From assembly GCA_020025095.1 (NCBI GenBank), contig JAHHSS010000001.1:1-55586 (forward strand): a DNA stretch of 55,586 nt, read 5' to 3'. Positions 7,785 through 15,243 of this stretch are shown piece by piece. The position numbers and the translations under genes are program-made. Position 1 is the first letter of the stretch. Each line of letters starts with the position of its first letter. Origin of the DNA: Peptostreptococcus sp. Its GTDB lineage: Bacteria; Bacillota; Clostridia; Peptostreptococcales; Peptostreptococcaceae. The notes below the pieces were generated by a model. That model had not been told where the DNA came from. It saw only the letters and a program-made list of their open reading frames with translations, and ran no database searches.

Positions 7785-8774
7785 TTATAAAAACATATTT
7801 TTGAATCCACTATGATTTTCACACGCTGGACAACGAGGCAATTTTAATATATTAATATAATCTATTTCCATTGTTTCAAAATCCATTTTCATAGATGCAT
7901 TCAATAAGTTACTTTTGCCTGTTTTTAAGAATTTAAAAGTTTCTATAGCTAACAATGATGCCGTAATATCATAATACGTTGGTAATGATAGATTTCCTTC
8001 TGCCTTTTCCATATATTCTTTATATATAGATGCGTCTCTTCTATTGGATATTGGCAAAGAAGCTTCTGTTTGGATTTCATATTCATTATAGCAAGACGTC
8101 TCATTTGGAATAAACACCGGTCCAATATTACATTCACTACCATCAACAAAAGCTATTGTCCAAGATTTTATTTCTTCTATACAAATACTATTAATTCTAT
8201 GAAATAAATTTGAACGCAAAAAATCTTGACCACAAACTATAAAATCTGATTTTTTAATAAGCTCTCTCAAATCTTCAGTTTTATAAGAAAAGCTATTCTC
8301 TATAAATTCGTCAAATTTATTTTCTGTAATTTTTTTATCATTTGCTATTACAAATTTATTGAAATGTAACGATATAAGTTTTTCTATCAATGCATGTCCA
8401 AGTTTTCCAAAGCCTATAATTCCAATAGTAATTTCTGAAGTACGCTCATCTACATTCTCATAATGAATTTTCAAATAATTCAATAATGTGTCAGATTTAC
8501 TGTCAACCAGAAGATTGCTGTCTATACATTGTTCTATAAATGATTGAAATTCTTCCTTTTTACTAAAAATATCTTGCGAGATATTAAAAAAATCTTCAAT
8601 TTCATTTTCTTTGCTGAAAAAATCAAAAATTTTCGAAAGCATTCCAGAACAACCTTCATCTTCAATTATTTTAGAATATACACTGTTCATTGAATGCTTA
8701 ATCAATAATTCATTCGAACTAATTCTTATTACATTTAAATGCGGATTTATAATATATTTTGTATTTTCACTCAT
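7785..8774 (-). CDS. E1-like leader-binding partner of the cyclodehydratase (SagC/TOMM C-protein)
   Basis: This 329-residue protein has a winged-helix-like N-terminal part (about 1-95) that should bind the precursor leader, followed by a ThiF/E1-like Rossmann domain starting at ITIGIIGFGKLGHALIEKL (about 115). The C-terminus LPRCPACENHSG carries the short CxxC seen in TOMM leader-binding proteins. It delivers the precursor to YcaO, which performs the ATP-dependent ring formation. The start is ATG 8774, eight bases after AAAGGAG. It lies directly downstream of the precursor gene, and the 3' arm of a 13-bp inverted repeat sits just before its ribosome binding site. Confidence 0.85.
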   Translation of the reverse strand: MSENTKYIINPHLNVIRISSNELLIKHSMNSVYSKIIEDEGCSGMLSKIFDFFSKENEIEDFFNISQDIFSKKEEFQSFIEQCIDSNLLVDSKSDTLLNYLKIHYENVDERTSEITIGIIGFGKLGHALIEKLISLHFNKFVIANDKKITENKFDEFIENSFSYKTEDLRELIKKSDFIVCGQDFLRSNLFHRINSICIEEIKSWTIAFVDGSECNIGPVFIPNETSCYNEYEIQTEASLPISNRRDASIYKEYMEKAEGNLSLPTYYDITASLLAIETFKFLKTGKSNLLNASMKMDFETMEIDYINILKLPRCPACENHSGFKNMFL

Positions 8775-8799
8775 ATTCAACTCTCCTTTAATAGTATAA

Positions 8800-9036
8800 T
8801 CCAGTAATTGCTTACTCCTATCCTACATATCCATCTATATATAAATTAGATTGAAACCTTTAAAATTCTGTATCTTCGTTTTCTGTTGCTGAAACAATGC
8901 TGCACCAACAGGTACAAGTACAACAGCCAGCTGCTGGTTTAATATCGTTAATCCTAGATTCTAATTTATCAAAAGATCTGTCGTTAATTTTAATAATCAT
9001 AATTCTTCCTCCTAAATAATATTAGCAATTACTGGA
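8800..9036. repeat. Perfect 13-bp inverted repeat flanking the precursor gene
   Basis: TCCAGTAATTGCT at 8800-8812 and its exact reverse complement AGCAATTACTGGA at 9024-9036 enclose the precursor gene with its ribosome binding site. In the operon mRNA the arms would close a 211-nt loop containing the whole precursor cistron. Neither arm is followed by a T-run, so it is not an ordinary terminator. It may be an RNA-processing or stabilising stem that sets precursor levels, or a trace of cassette insertion. Confidence 0.75.
8860..9000 (-). CDS. Precursor peptide of a linear azol(in)e-containing peptide
   Basis: This 46-residue ORF starts at ATG 9000 behind AGGAGGAAGAATT. The first 25 residues form a charged leader (MIIKINDRSF, then KLESRINDIK) ending in PAAG. 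The core GCCTCTCWCS contains Cys26, Cys27, Thr28, Cys29, Thr30, Cys31, Cys33 and Ser34, which are eight heterocyclisable residues in a nine-residue stretch broken only by Trp32. The remainder (IVSATENEDTEF) is acidic and looks like a tail or follower. It sits between the YcaO and E1-like genes, where SagA-type substrates are encoded. The product is probably a thiazole/methyloxazole-rich peptide. The cleavage site after PAAG is inferred. It is too short for normal gene callers. Confidence 0.88.
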   Translation of the reverse strand: MIIKINDRSFDKLESRINDIKPAAGCCTCTCWCSIVSATENEDTEF

Positions 9037-9046
9037 CTATATTTAA

Positions 9047-10504
9047 TTAAGGATAAGGGATAGCTTTTTTATTCAATTCGTCATAAGTTAGTTGTTTCTC
9101 AACATAACCTAGTTTCATAGGAAGTTCATAATATCGTCTATGTCCATAAAATGGTTTGGAATGTAAGTATGGTGGTGCTAATTCCGGTATGAAAACCTTG
9201 ATAACTTTATTATTTTTCATTTGTTTTGGCGTGAAATCGAAATATATAGGATCTATATTATTTTTCTTTAATGCCTCATAAACAATATTATATTTATTGG
9301 AATTTTTATTTCCATTTCTAAGTTCGGTTTCATATTCAGAAAATTTAATTTTTTTGCCATCTTCTAAATATGATTTTAAATCTGCAATTTTATTTTCGTA
9401 TCCATAATAAGACATTATTTTAAAGAAATGATCTAAATTTCTTATATCTGCTTCTGGGCTTACTTCTAACATTCTACGCATTCCATTTGCATAACTGGTT
9501 CTTGGAGAAGCAAGCGAAAATAAGATTGGTTCTAAAGACTGACCATATTCTTTAAACGCACTAAACATCGCCTTCTCAAGTTCCACATCAATTCCTCCAC
9601 CCGCTACAAATGCATATCTTCTATAATTTCGATTTATTTGTACTACACTTACAACTGGTACTGAAATATCTAATGAATGATTATAGAAAGTCAATACTTC
9701 GCCTAGTCTGCTTGCCTTTTCAATGAATTTATTGAATTTTTTATCACAAAATCTTTTGTCTAATATTATTTTTTCTGGTGCTATATTAGATGTCCATCTA
9801 ATATTAACTGCATCTCTCTCAATTAGCTCTGTAATACCTTTGTAAACGGTTTCTTCGAATCCAATATTACTAGCCAATCCACCACTAGTAGAGTACCCTA
9901 TACTATCCTCACTTTTTTTTGACATATAAAATAGTAAAATTAGTTGTGCTGGAACCCAAATTTTTTCTCCAGAGAATAATCGTCTACCTTCAATCCACCC
10001 TAAATATGAATTTTCTGTAAATTTTGTGTATGGTACTTCCCCATTCTCGTATTGTTCTTTAGCAAATAAATCTATATCTAGTGGGCCGAGACAATTTTTA
10101 CCTAAATTAATTAATTCTTTATACGTACCATAAAACAGCCTGTCTTTGTTTTCAAGGTATGCCAAAGAACCAAATAGCCTCTCAGCCATTTCAGATATCG
10201 TGGAAATAAAAGCCTGATTCAACTCAATTCCCTTTCCGCCAACATTTAAACTCTTATCAAAATCTGTATTAAGGCTAGATGTTCCTAACAACTTATTAAG
10301 AACATAATCTACATCATAATTTTCTGTGAAACTTGCATACATCTGCAATATTCCACCTGGACCAAAATATGAATAGTTTCTTTTAAATGTTCCATATGGG
10401 GAGTAAAAGCTTACCAAATCCATGGTTGCTCCAGCATCATGAACATTTGTATAATATCTAAACAATCCGTTTTCCCTATTTATCATTGATATATCTAACA
10501 TCAT
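9047..10504 (-). CDS. YcaO cyclodehydratase (SagD-like)
   Basis: This enzyme of about 485 residues uses ATP to cyclise Cys, Ser and Thr of the precursor to azolines. The ATP/Mg-binding region is visible in GFEETVYKGITELIERDAV (about 205-235), with the conserved glutamates, and in the later KAMFSAFKEYGQS. The C-terminus IPYP keeps the Pro-x-Pro tail of azoline-forming YcaO proteins, which lies in the active site. The start is ATG 10504 (or the adjacent ATG 10501). GGGAGG precedes it by 4 nt, and the permease stop codon overlaps it as ATGA, so translation is coupled. The longer reading from 10516 starts inside the ribosome binding site and is unlikely. It pairs with the separate E1-like protein. 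Confidence 0.93.
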   Translation of the reverse strand: MMLDISMINRENGLFRYYTNVHDAGATMDLVSFYSPYGTFKRNYSYFGPGGILQMYASFTENYDVDYVLNKLLGTSSLNTDFDKSLNVGGKGIELNQAFISTISEMAERLFGSLAYLENKDRLFYGTYKELINLGKNCLGPLDIDLFAKEQYENGEVPYTKFTENSYLGWIEGRRLFSGEKIWVPAQLILLFYMSKKSEDSIGYSTSGGLASNIGFEETVYKGITELIERDAVNIRWTSNIAPEKIILDKRFCDKKFNKFIEKASRLGEVLTFYNHSLDISVPVVSVVQINRNYRRYAFVAGGGIDVELEKAMFSAFKEYGQSLEPILFSLASPRTSYANGMRRMLEVSPEADIRNLDHFFKIMSYYGYENKIADLKSYLEDGKKIKFSEYETELRNGNKNSNKYNIVYEALKKNNIDPIYFDFTPKQMKNNKVIKVFIPELAPPYLHSKPFYGHRRYYELPMKLGYVEKQLTYDELNKKAIPYP

Positions 10505-11229
10505 ACCGCCTCCCATTTAAAGTGCTTTATTCCTAATCCAAGACACAATATACTAAAGAATATTGCGTAAATATAAAAAATAAATTTATTTATACATAAT
10601 CCTTTCAAATCTTGATATAAGCTAATATTAATCTGTGATAATGGTAATATCATTACTGCTTTCTGCATAAAATTTGGCATTTTGCTTATAGGAATTGCTG
10701 ATCCACATAGCAACATCATAACTGTAAAAAACAGTGAAGCTATACCATGTAGATTCTTAAGACTTTTTACAACTGAGCTTAAAAATAGCCCTATTGAAAA
10801 AAGTAAAGTTATTGAAATCAGATAATCTATGACAAAACCAAATATATTTATATTAGAAAATTTACCGTTCCCATAAAGTGTTATAGCTAATAAAAACTGC
10901 AATATAACAGAGGTTGTTGTAAGAAACATCTGTACTATAAATATAGATAAAAATAACATGTATCCTTTTATATTAGATATTTGATATCTTTTATATATGT
11001 TTGTTTCTCTATTTATTCCAATTACTATTGCTACACCCATGATACCAGATGACATTATGGAAAGACCAATCGTTCCTGCCATCATTTCTAAAAGATATTT
11101 TCCTTGAGAATCAACAAAGAAATTTACTATCATCATTATTGCAGGAAAAAAAATAATAAAAGCCGCTCCCATAGGCTCACGCACAAAAATTTTCAAATCA
11201 CACTTCAGAAGTTCAATGTTTTTTCTCAT
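10501..11229 (-). CDS. ABC-2 type permease of the peptide exporter
   Basis: This 242-residue membrane protein has six likely transmembrane segments, among them EPMGAAFIIFFPAIMMIVNFF near residue 18 and IASLFFTVMMLLCGSAIPISK near 165. The second of these resembles the conserved ABC-2 permease region. It should export the mature peptide or its leader-cleaved form, or confer immunity. Its ATG directly follows the stop of the ATPase gene (AAATAAATG), and its own stop overlaps the YcaO start. These overlaps fix it in the operon. The substrate is inferred from context only. Confidence 0.85.
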   Translation of the reverse strand: MRKNIELLKCDLKIFVREPMGAAFIIFFPAIMMIVNFFVDSQGKYLLEMMAGTIGLSIMSSGIMGVAIVIGINRETNIYKRYQISNIKGYMLFLSIFIVQMFLTTTSVILQFLLAITLYGNGKFSNINIFGFVIDYLISITLLFSIGLFLSSVVKSLKNLHGIASLFFTVMMLLCGSAIPISKMPNFMQKAVMILPLSQINISLYQDLKGLCINKFIFYIYAIFFSILCLGLGIKHFKWEAV

Positions 11230-11895
11230 TTATTTCACCCCGTTGCTTCTACTTACTATTTTAAAGCCATTATTTCCATCTATATAATAATCATAAAAAT
11301 TATCACCAACAAACTCATCATCTTCTTCATGGCTCACCACTATTATTGTTCTATTCTTATTCTTAGACTTTCTAAGAAATTCTCCCACTCTAACCTTCAT
11401 TGCATCATCAAGCCCAATGAAAGGCTCATCCAAAATTAAAACTTCCCAATTGCTTAAAAGTGTTGTTATTAATAGTGTGATATTTTTTTCTCCTGTAGAT
11501 AAAATCCCTATCTTTTTATTTAGCAACGATTTAATTTGAAAAAAATTTAATATATCATCTGTGTTACCTTCATATTCATTAATCGCTTTAAATAATCTTA
11601 TACATTCACACACTTTTAAATTTTTAGGTAAAGATGTGTCAGAAAAGTATACTGAAAAATATTTAAATACTTCTTTATTACTAATTTCGCATTTTTTTAC
11701 TCCGGAACTTTTTAAAATATTTCCAGAATCGTAATCTACAATTCCTAAAATGCACTTAATCAACGTCGTTTTTCCACATCCATTTCCACCTAACAGCTTG
11801 TATGTGCATCCTCCTTCTAAACTAAGGTTGATATTTTTTAATATTCTTTTCCCTTTAATATTTTTATTTAATTCTTTTACTTCAATTATTTTCAT
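11230..11895 (-). CDS. ABC transporter ATP-binding protein of the peptide exporter
   Basis: This ATPase of about 221 residues has a Walker A motif (LLGGNGCGKTTLIKCILG, about 31-48), the signature ILSTGEKNITLL (the usual LSGGQ is reduced to STGEK), Walker B VLILDEPFIGLDDA and a switch histidine in IVVSHEEDDE. It should power the adjacent ABC-2 permease. ATG 11895 (MKIIEVKEL) is preferred; an in-frame TTG lies 18 bp upstream. It follows the AraC-type regulator within 30 bp, so regulator and exporter are probably co-transcribed. Confidence 0.9.
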   Translation of the reverse strand: MKIIEVKELNKNIKGKRILKNINLSLEGGCTYKLLGGNGCGKTTLIKCILGIVDYDSGNILKSSGVKKCEISNKEVFKYFSVYFSDTSLPKNLKVCECIRLFKAINEYEGNTDDILNFFQIKSLLNKKIGILSTGEKNITLLITTLLSNWEVLILDEPFIGLDDAMKVRVGEFLRKSKNKNRTIIVVSHEEDDEFVGDNFYDYYIDGNNGFKIVSRSNGVK

Positions 11896-11919
11896 AGAAT
11901 AATTACCTCTCAAATATTC

Positions 11920-12777
11920 TTATTCATAAGCAGGTTTTACTGGTATCCATAACTCAATATCATATTTTTTATCGCTATCTCTACTTAAATAAAAAACTTC
12001 AAAATCGACATCCCCCGAATATTTTAAGGATTCTTCTGGCAAGAATACTCCAACTAAATACTTCCAAGCTTCATGTATCCCATTAGGAGTTTCTCCTCTT
12101 ATTTCAATAATTGCATAATCATTATTCTTAACAGCTACCTTAGTAAGTTCAGAACAAGTTTCAGTATTTTCCTCTACCAAATAACCCAAAGTATATCTGA
12201 ACCTATTATCGTATTCATCTATATAAAACATTCCATAAATTTTTTCTTTGTTAATAAATACTGAATCATATAACCTCAACTCGTTTAGCATATCTTCCCA
12301 AATATTTTGTTTCATTTCTTCAGGAGAAATAATTCTCGTTACACCCACAACATTCATTCTATTCATTCTTTTTAATTTGATTATATAATCGCTACTAACA
12401 TTAACTGTAATCTTAAATTTCATAGGAGGAAAAATTTTAATCTCAGTTTCATTTTTTTTAATAACATCTATTGGTTTGACACCATGAAACTTTTTGAATG
12501 CATAAGAAAATGATTCTGGTGAACTATATCCATATTTGCCGGAGATATCTATTACTGAAGTTTTTTTGTTCTTCAACTCAATAGCCGCTTTACTAAGTCT
12601 CCTATTTCTGATATACTCTCCAAGTGGTAGTCCTGCTAACACAGAGAATACTCTAGCAAATACAGAGTAAGAATACGTTGTTATATTATAGATTTCTTCT
12701 TCATCTACATTTTGACACAAATTGTTTTCAATATAATCCATAGCAAGGTTGAATTTTTTTAACATATTCACAGTCAT
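11920..12777 (-). CDS. AraC-family regulator with GyrI-like sensor domain
   Basis: This 285-residue protein has an N-terminal AraC DNA-binding domain with two helix-turn-helix units (about 5-105, including VIDISGKYGYSSPESFSYAFKKFHGVKP). A C-terminal GyrI-like ligand-binding domain (about 120-285) ends in YDIELWIPVKP. This Rob/BmrR-like layout often senses small hydrophobic or peptide-like molecules, so the cluster product could be its ligand. That link is inference. The start is ATG 12777 behind AAAGGAG. A 27-bp inverted repeat lies 17 bp upstream of the start. It leads the operon that encodes exporter and biosynthesis. Confidence 0.9.
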   Translation of the reverse strand: MTVNMLKKFNLAMDYIENNLCQNVDEEEIYNITTYSYSVFARVFSVLAGLPLGEYIRNRRLSKAAIELKNKKTSVIDISGKYGYSSPESFSYAFKKFHGVKPIDVIKKNETEIKIFPPMKFKITVNVSSDYIIKLKRMNRMNVVGVTRIISPEEMKQNIWEDMLNELRLYDSVFINKEKIYGMFYIDEYDNRFRYTLGYLVEENTETCSELTKVAVKNNDYAIIEIRGETPNGIHEAWKYLVGVFLPEESLKYSGDVDFEVFYLSRDSDKKYDIELWIPVKPAYE

Positions 12778-12794
12778 TTTATATCTCCTTTCAA

Positions 12795-12821
12795 ATATTA
12801 TTACTATACATGTAATAATAT
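12795..12821. promoter_or_regulatory. Inverted-repeat operator candidate before the AraC-type gene
   Basis: The arms ATATTATTAC (12795-12804) and GTAATAATAT (12812-12821) are perfect around a 7-bp spacer. The site overlaps where the regulator's promoter should be. A related but shorter AT palindrome (ATATTAT, ATAATAT) lies at 13286-13303 upstream of the ArsR gene. Palindromes fit ArsR-type dimers better than AraC-type monomers. Confidence 0.5.
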
Positions 12822-12893
12822 TATATATTTTAAATCAAATACCTGCCTAATAATACTCGTACTAAATTTATAAGGTTCTCCCTTATATGTTTT

Positions 12894-13151
12894 TCATAAA
12901 AAGCAATTAACCCATTCTGAAATTAGTTTCATATTTTCTTTTTTTATAGTGTAAAAAATAAAGTTTTTATACCTTCTTTTATTTATAAAACCCGCTTTGC
13001 TTAATACGGTAAAATGATATGATGCTTTTGAGTTAGTTAAATTAAATTTTTCAGCAATCTCTCCTGCTGTTTTTTCTCCTTTATTTAGTTCTACTAATAT
13101 ATCAAGTCTTATTGAATCAGACAACGCATTAAACATATAATAATAATCCAT
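12894..13151 (-). CDS. ArsR/SdpR-type winged-helix repressor
   Basis: This 85-residue protein is an ArsR-family winged-helix repressor: NALSDSIRLDILVELNKGEK, then TAGEIAEKFNLTNSKASYHFTVLSKAGFI (recognition helix and wing), then a Phe/Tyr-rich FIFYTIKKENM strand. No metal-binding Cys motif is present, as in the SdpR autorepressor group linked to toxin-peptide immunity. The start is ATG 13151 behind GGAGGT. It is the first gene of the leftward cargo block and probably represses it. The trigger is unknown. Confidence 0.9.
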   Translation of the reverse strand: MDYYYMFNALSDSIRLDILVELNKGEKTAGEIAEKFNLTNSKASYHFTVLSKAGFINKRRYKNFIFYTIKKENMKLISEWVNCFL

Positions 13152-13355
13152 AAACTTAGACCTCCATAAATCTATTTCAAATTTTATAAAAATAACTTTA
13201 ACACATCTATGTCTGATAAATCAATAAGTATTTCAATTTTTTTTGAATTACTTTAATAATATCTCGCATTTCACATAAAATTCTGATATTATATTAATAA
13301 TATTAAATAATAGCTTAATGCCTACTATCTTAATTATTCTTTTGTAGCAAGCACA
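13152..13355. other. Divergent intergenic region between cargo and oriT
   Basis: This AT-rich stretch without an ORF separates the leftward peptide cluster from the rightward mobilisation genes. It contains the palindrome ATATTAT-ATTA-ATAATAT at 13286-13303 and must hold the ArsR promoter, but I could not place a convincing -35/-10 pair. Confidence 0.4.
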
Positions 13356-13375
13356 GTAAGTGTACGGACACTTAC
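13356..13375. repeat. Perfect 8-bp hairpin at the start of the oriT region
   Basis: GTAAGTGT and ACACTTAC are separated by ACGG. It is the first of three structures upstream of mobC and probably belongs to the oriT region. Confidence 0.6.
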
Positions 13376-13387
13376 GAAAAAATTGAT

Positions 13388-13420
13388 GAAGCAGACCTTC
13401 GGGAGCTGCTTCTTTTTTTT
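13388..13420 (+). terminator. Intrinsic terminator upstream of mobC
   Basis: GAAGCAG pairs with CTGCTTC around an ACCTTCGGGAG loop and is followed by eight Ts. It lies about 130 bp before mobC and could insulate or attenuate the mobilisation genes. Confidence 0.7.
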
Positions 13421-13443
13421 ATCAATTTTTAGCTTGTACCCTC

Positions 13444-13520
13444 GCCTAATAGTTTCAACAATTCGAGCAGGCTCTCATTGGAAACTATTGGCTGGGGCAA
13501 ACTTTTAGGGTGTACCCTAA
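13444..13520. other. Candidate origin of transfer (oriT)
   Basis: A long inverted repeat is formed by GCC-T-AATAGTTTC (13444-13456) and GAAACTATTGGC (13481-13492), with a one-base bulge. It is followed by GGGGCAAAC and the perfect palindrome TTAGGGT-GT-ACCCTAA (13505-13520). This lies directly upstream of mobC and relaxase, the usual place for oriT. The nick site is probably just 3' of the long repeat; the exact base is not determined. Confidence 0.7.
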
Positions 13521-13553
13521 GACCCCGAAATACATTCAAAGGAGGATTTACCT

Positions 13554-13904
13554 ATGGCAAATAGAATACGAAATGAAAGACTTGAAATTAAATTGACTGA
13601 AGAAGAAAAGGCTCTTTTTGAGGAGAAAAGAAAACTTGCTAAATGCAGAAATATGAGTCATTTCATCCGCAAGTGCGTTTTAGAAAAGGAAATATATCAA
13701 GTGGATTTAGAGCCATTTAGAGATTTACAAGGCTTGCTTTCCAATGCTACAAACAACATCAATCAGATTGCAAAGCGTGTAAATTCGACCGGCATAATCT
13801 ATAAGGATGATATAAATGATATGAAAAAGCAGATTGAATATTTCTCAAAAGAGTTGTGGCAAATACATTCTCTGCTTCTTAACAGAACTTCTGGAGGTGA
13901 TTAA
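13554..13904 (+). CDS. mobC: MobC relaxosome accessory protein
   Basis: This 116-residue protein of the MobC family starts with a ribbon-helix-helix-like segment (RLEIKLTEEEKALFEEKRKL, then CRNMSHFIRKCVL). It is followed by the conserved NATNNINQIAKRVNSTG block (about 65-82) and a C-terminal helix. It binds oriT and helps relaxase melt and nick DNA. The start ATG 13554 follows GGAGGATTTACCT. The relaxase gene follows after 5 bp. Together they run opposite to the rest of the element. Confidence 0.92.
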   Translation: MANRIRNERLEIKLTEEEKALFEEKRKLAKCRNMSHFIRKCVLEKEIYQVDLEPFRDLQGLLSNATNNINQIAKRVNSTGIIYKDDINDMKKQIEYFSKELWQIHSLLLNRTSGGD

Positions 13905-13909
13905 AATTT

Positions 13910-15241
13910 ATGGCTATTACAAAAATACATCCAATAAAATCGACTCTTAATCTTGCTATCGACTACATTGTAAATGGAGATAAAACAGACGAGCAGCTTT
14001 TAGTAAGTACTCATAAATGCCATGAATCAACTGCTCACACTCAGTTTTTAAGGACACGAAATAACGCAGGAACAAACGGAACTGTTCTTGCAAGACATCT
14101 CATTCAATCCTTTTTACCGGGAGAAACAAGTCCCGAAATGGCTCACCAGATCGGTATGGAGCTGTGTAGAAAGATACTCAAAGATGAGTACGAATTTGTC
14201 TTATCTACCCACATAGATAAGGGGCATATCCACAATCACATTATCTTTAATAATGTAAATATGGTAACAGGTAGGTGCTACCAGTCTAACAAGAAAAGCT
14301 ATCACCAAATCCGTTATCAGAGCGATAAGTTATGCAAAGAAAATAACCTATCTGTTATTGACGAGTTTTACGAAAGCTATAAGAAAAAATATAAGACTAA
14401 CGGTAAATCTTGGTATGAAAACGAACAGGCAAAGCATGGGACTTCTTGGAAGAGTAGGCTTCAATTTGACATTGATAGAATGATAAAACAGTCAAAAGAC
14501 TGGGACGAATTTATAAAGAAAATGGCTGAACTCGGCTATGAAATCAAATACGGTAAGCACATCGCTTTTAAGCCAAAAGATAAGGCGAGATTTACAAGGT
14601 CTAAAACAATCGGAGAAGATTATACTGAAGATAGATTAAAAGAACGCATTACAGAAAGAGAATTTATCAAGACTACTGCCGTCAAAAAACGCATCGGCAA
14701 TGTTATTGACATGAACACCAATGCAAAGGTAAAAGAAAGCAAAGGCTACGAATATTGGGCAACCAAACATAACCTTCATACAATGTCTGAGTCTGTTATT
14801 TATATCAGAGAACATGGCATTAAATCCGTTAAACAGCTTGACGAGTATATTCAAAAAGCAGCCGACGAAAGACAAAATATACAAGATAAAATCAAGGCTA
14901 TTGATAAGGAAATGCAGGAGCTTTCTGCCACTATGGAGCAAGTTCATACCGTCAAAAAATACAGGGCGTGCTACAAGGAATATAAGGCTAATCCATCTGA
15001 CAAGGCATTTTTTGAAGAGTACAAAGCTCAGATTACCCTATATGAAAATGTTCTTTCAGAGCTTAAAAAATCCTATTCAAAGCTCCCAAATTCAAAGGAT
15101 ATTTTAGCTGAGCTTGATAAATTACAAGAAAAAAAGAATACCCTCATGCAAGAGTATTCTTCCTCAAAATCTACTATGGACGAGCTTTACAAGATACGAA
15201 AAAATTACGGAATTTATATGGGTAAGGAGATGGAGAGATAA
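13910..15241 (+). CDS. MobP-type relaxase
   Basis: This 443-residue protein is a relaxase/mobilisation nuclease. The N-terminal catalytic domain (about 1-170) starts MAITKIHPIKSTLNLAIDYI. A conserved tyrosine lies in AIDYI, and the HUH metal site is HIDKGHIHNHIIFNN (about 100-114). The C-terminal part is helical and charged, with coiled-coil character (about 320-430), and probably contacts the coupling protein. It nicks oriT and pilots the strand through the VirD4/VirB channel. GGAGGTGATT precedes the ATG. Its stop lies only 2 bp from the stop of the convergent HEPN-motif gene, with no terminator between them. Confidence 0.93.
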   Translation: MAITKIHPIKSTLNLAIDYIVNGDKTDEQLLVSTHKCHESTAHTQFLRTRNNAGTNGTVLARHLIQSFLPGETSPEMAHQIGMELCRKILKDEYEFVLSTHIDKGHIHNHIIFNNVNMVTGRCYQSNKKSYHQIRYQSDKLCKENNLSVIDEFYESYKKKYKTNGKSWYENEQAKHGTSWKSRLQFDIDRMIKQSKDWDEFIKKMAELGYEIKYGKHIAFKPKDKARFTRSKTIGEDYTEDRLKERITEREFIKTTAVKKRIGNVIDMNTNAKVKESKGYEYWATKHNLHTMSESVIYIREHGIKSVKQLDEYIQKAADERQNIQDKIKAIDKEMQELSATMEQVHTVKKYRACYKEYKANPSDKAFFEEYKAQITLYENVLSELKKSYSKLPNSKDILAELDKLQEKKNTLMQEYSSSKSTMDELYKIRKNYGIYMGKEMER

Positions 15242-15243
15242 AA

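Noticed and set aside
7949..8149. 66-codon minus-strand ORF inside the E1-like gene
   Set aside because: It lies fully inside a well-supported gene in another frame and has no RBS and no recognisable motif.
3548..13151. Thiopeptide or lanthipeptide cluster
   Set aside because: No split LanB dehydratase, LanC cyclase, LanM or pyridine synthase is present. The set fits linear azol(in)e peptides.
14636..14947. 103-codon minus-strand ORF opposite relaxase
   Set aside because: It is antisense to the relaxase coding region and reads as the shadow of its charged helical part.
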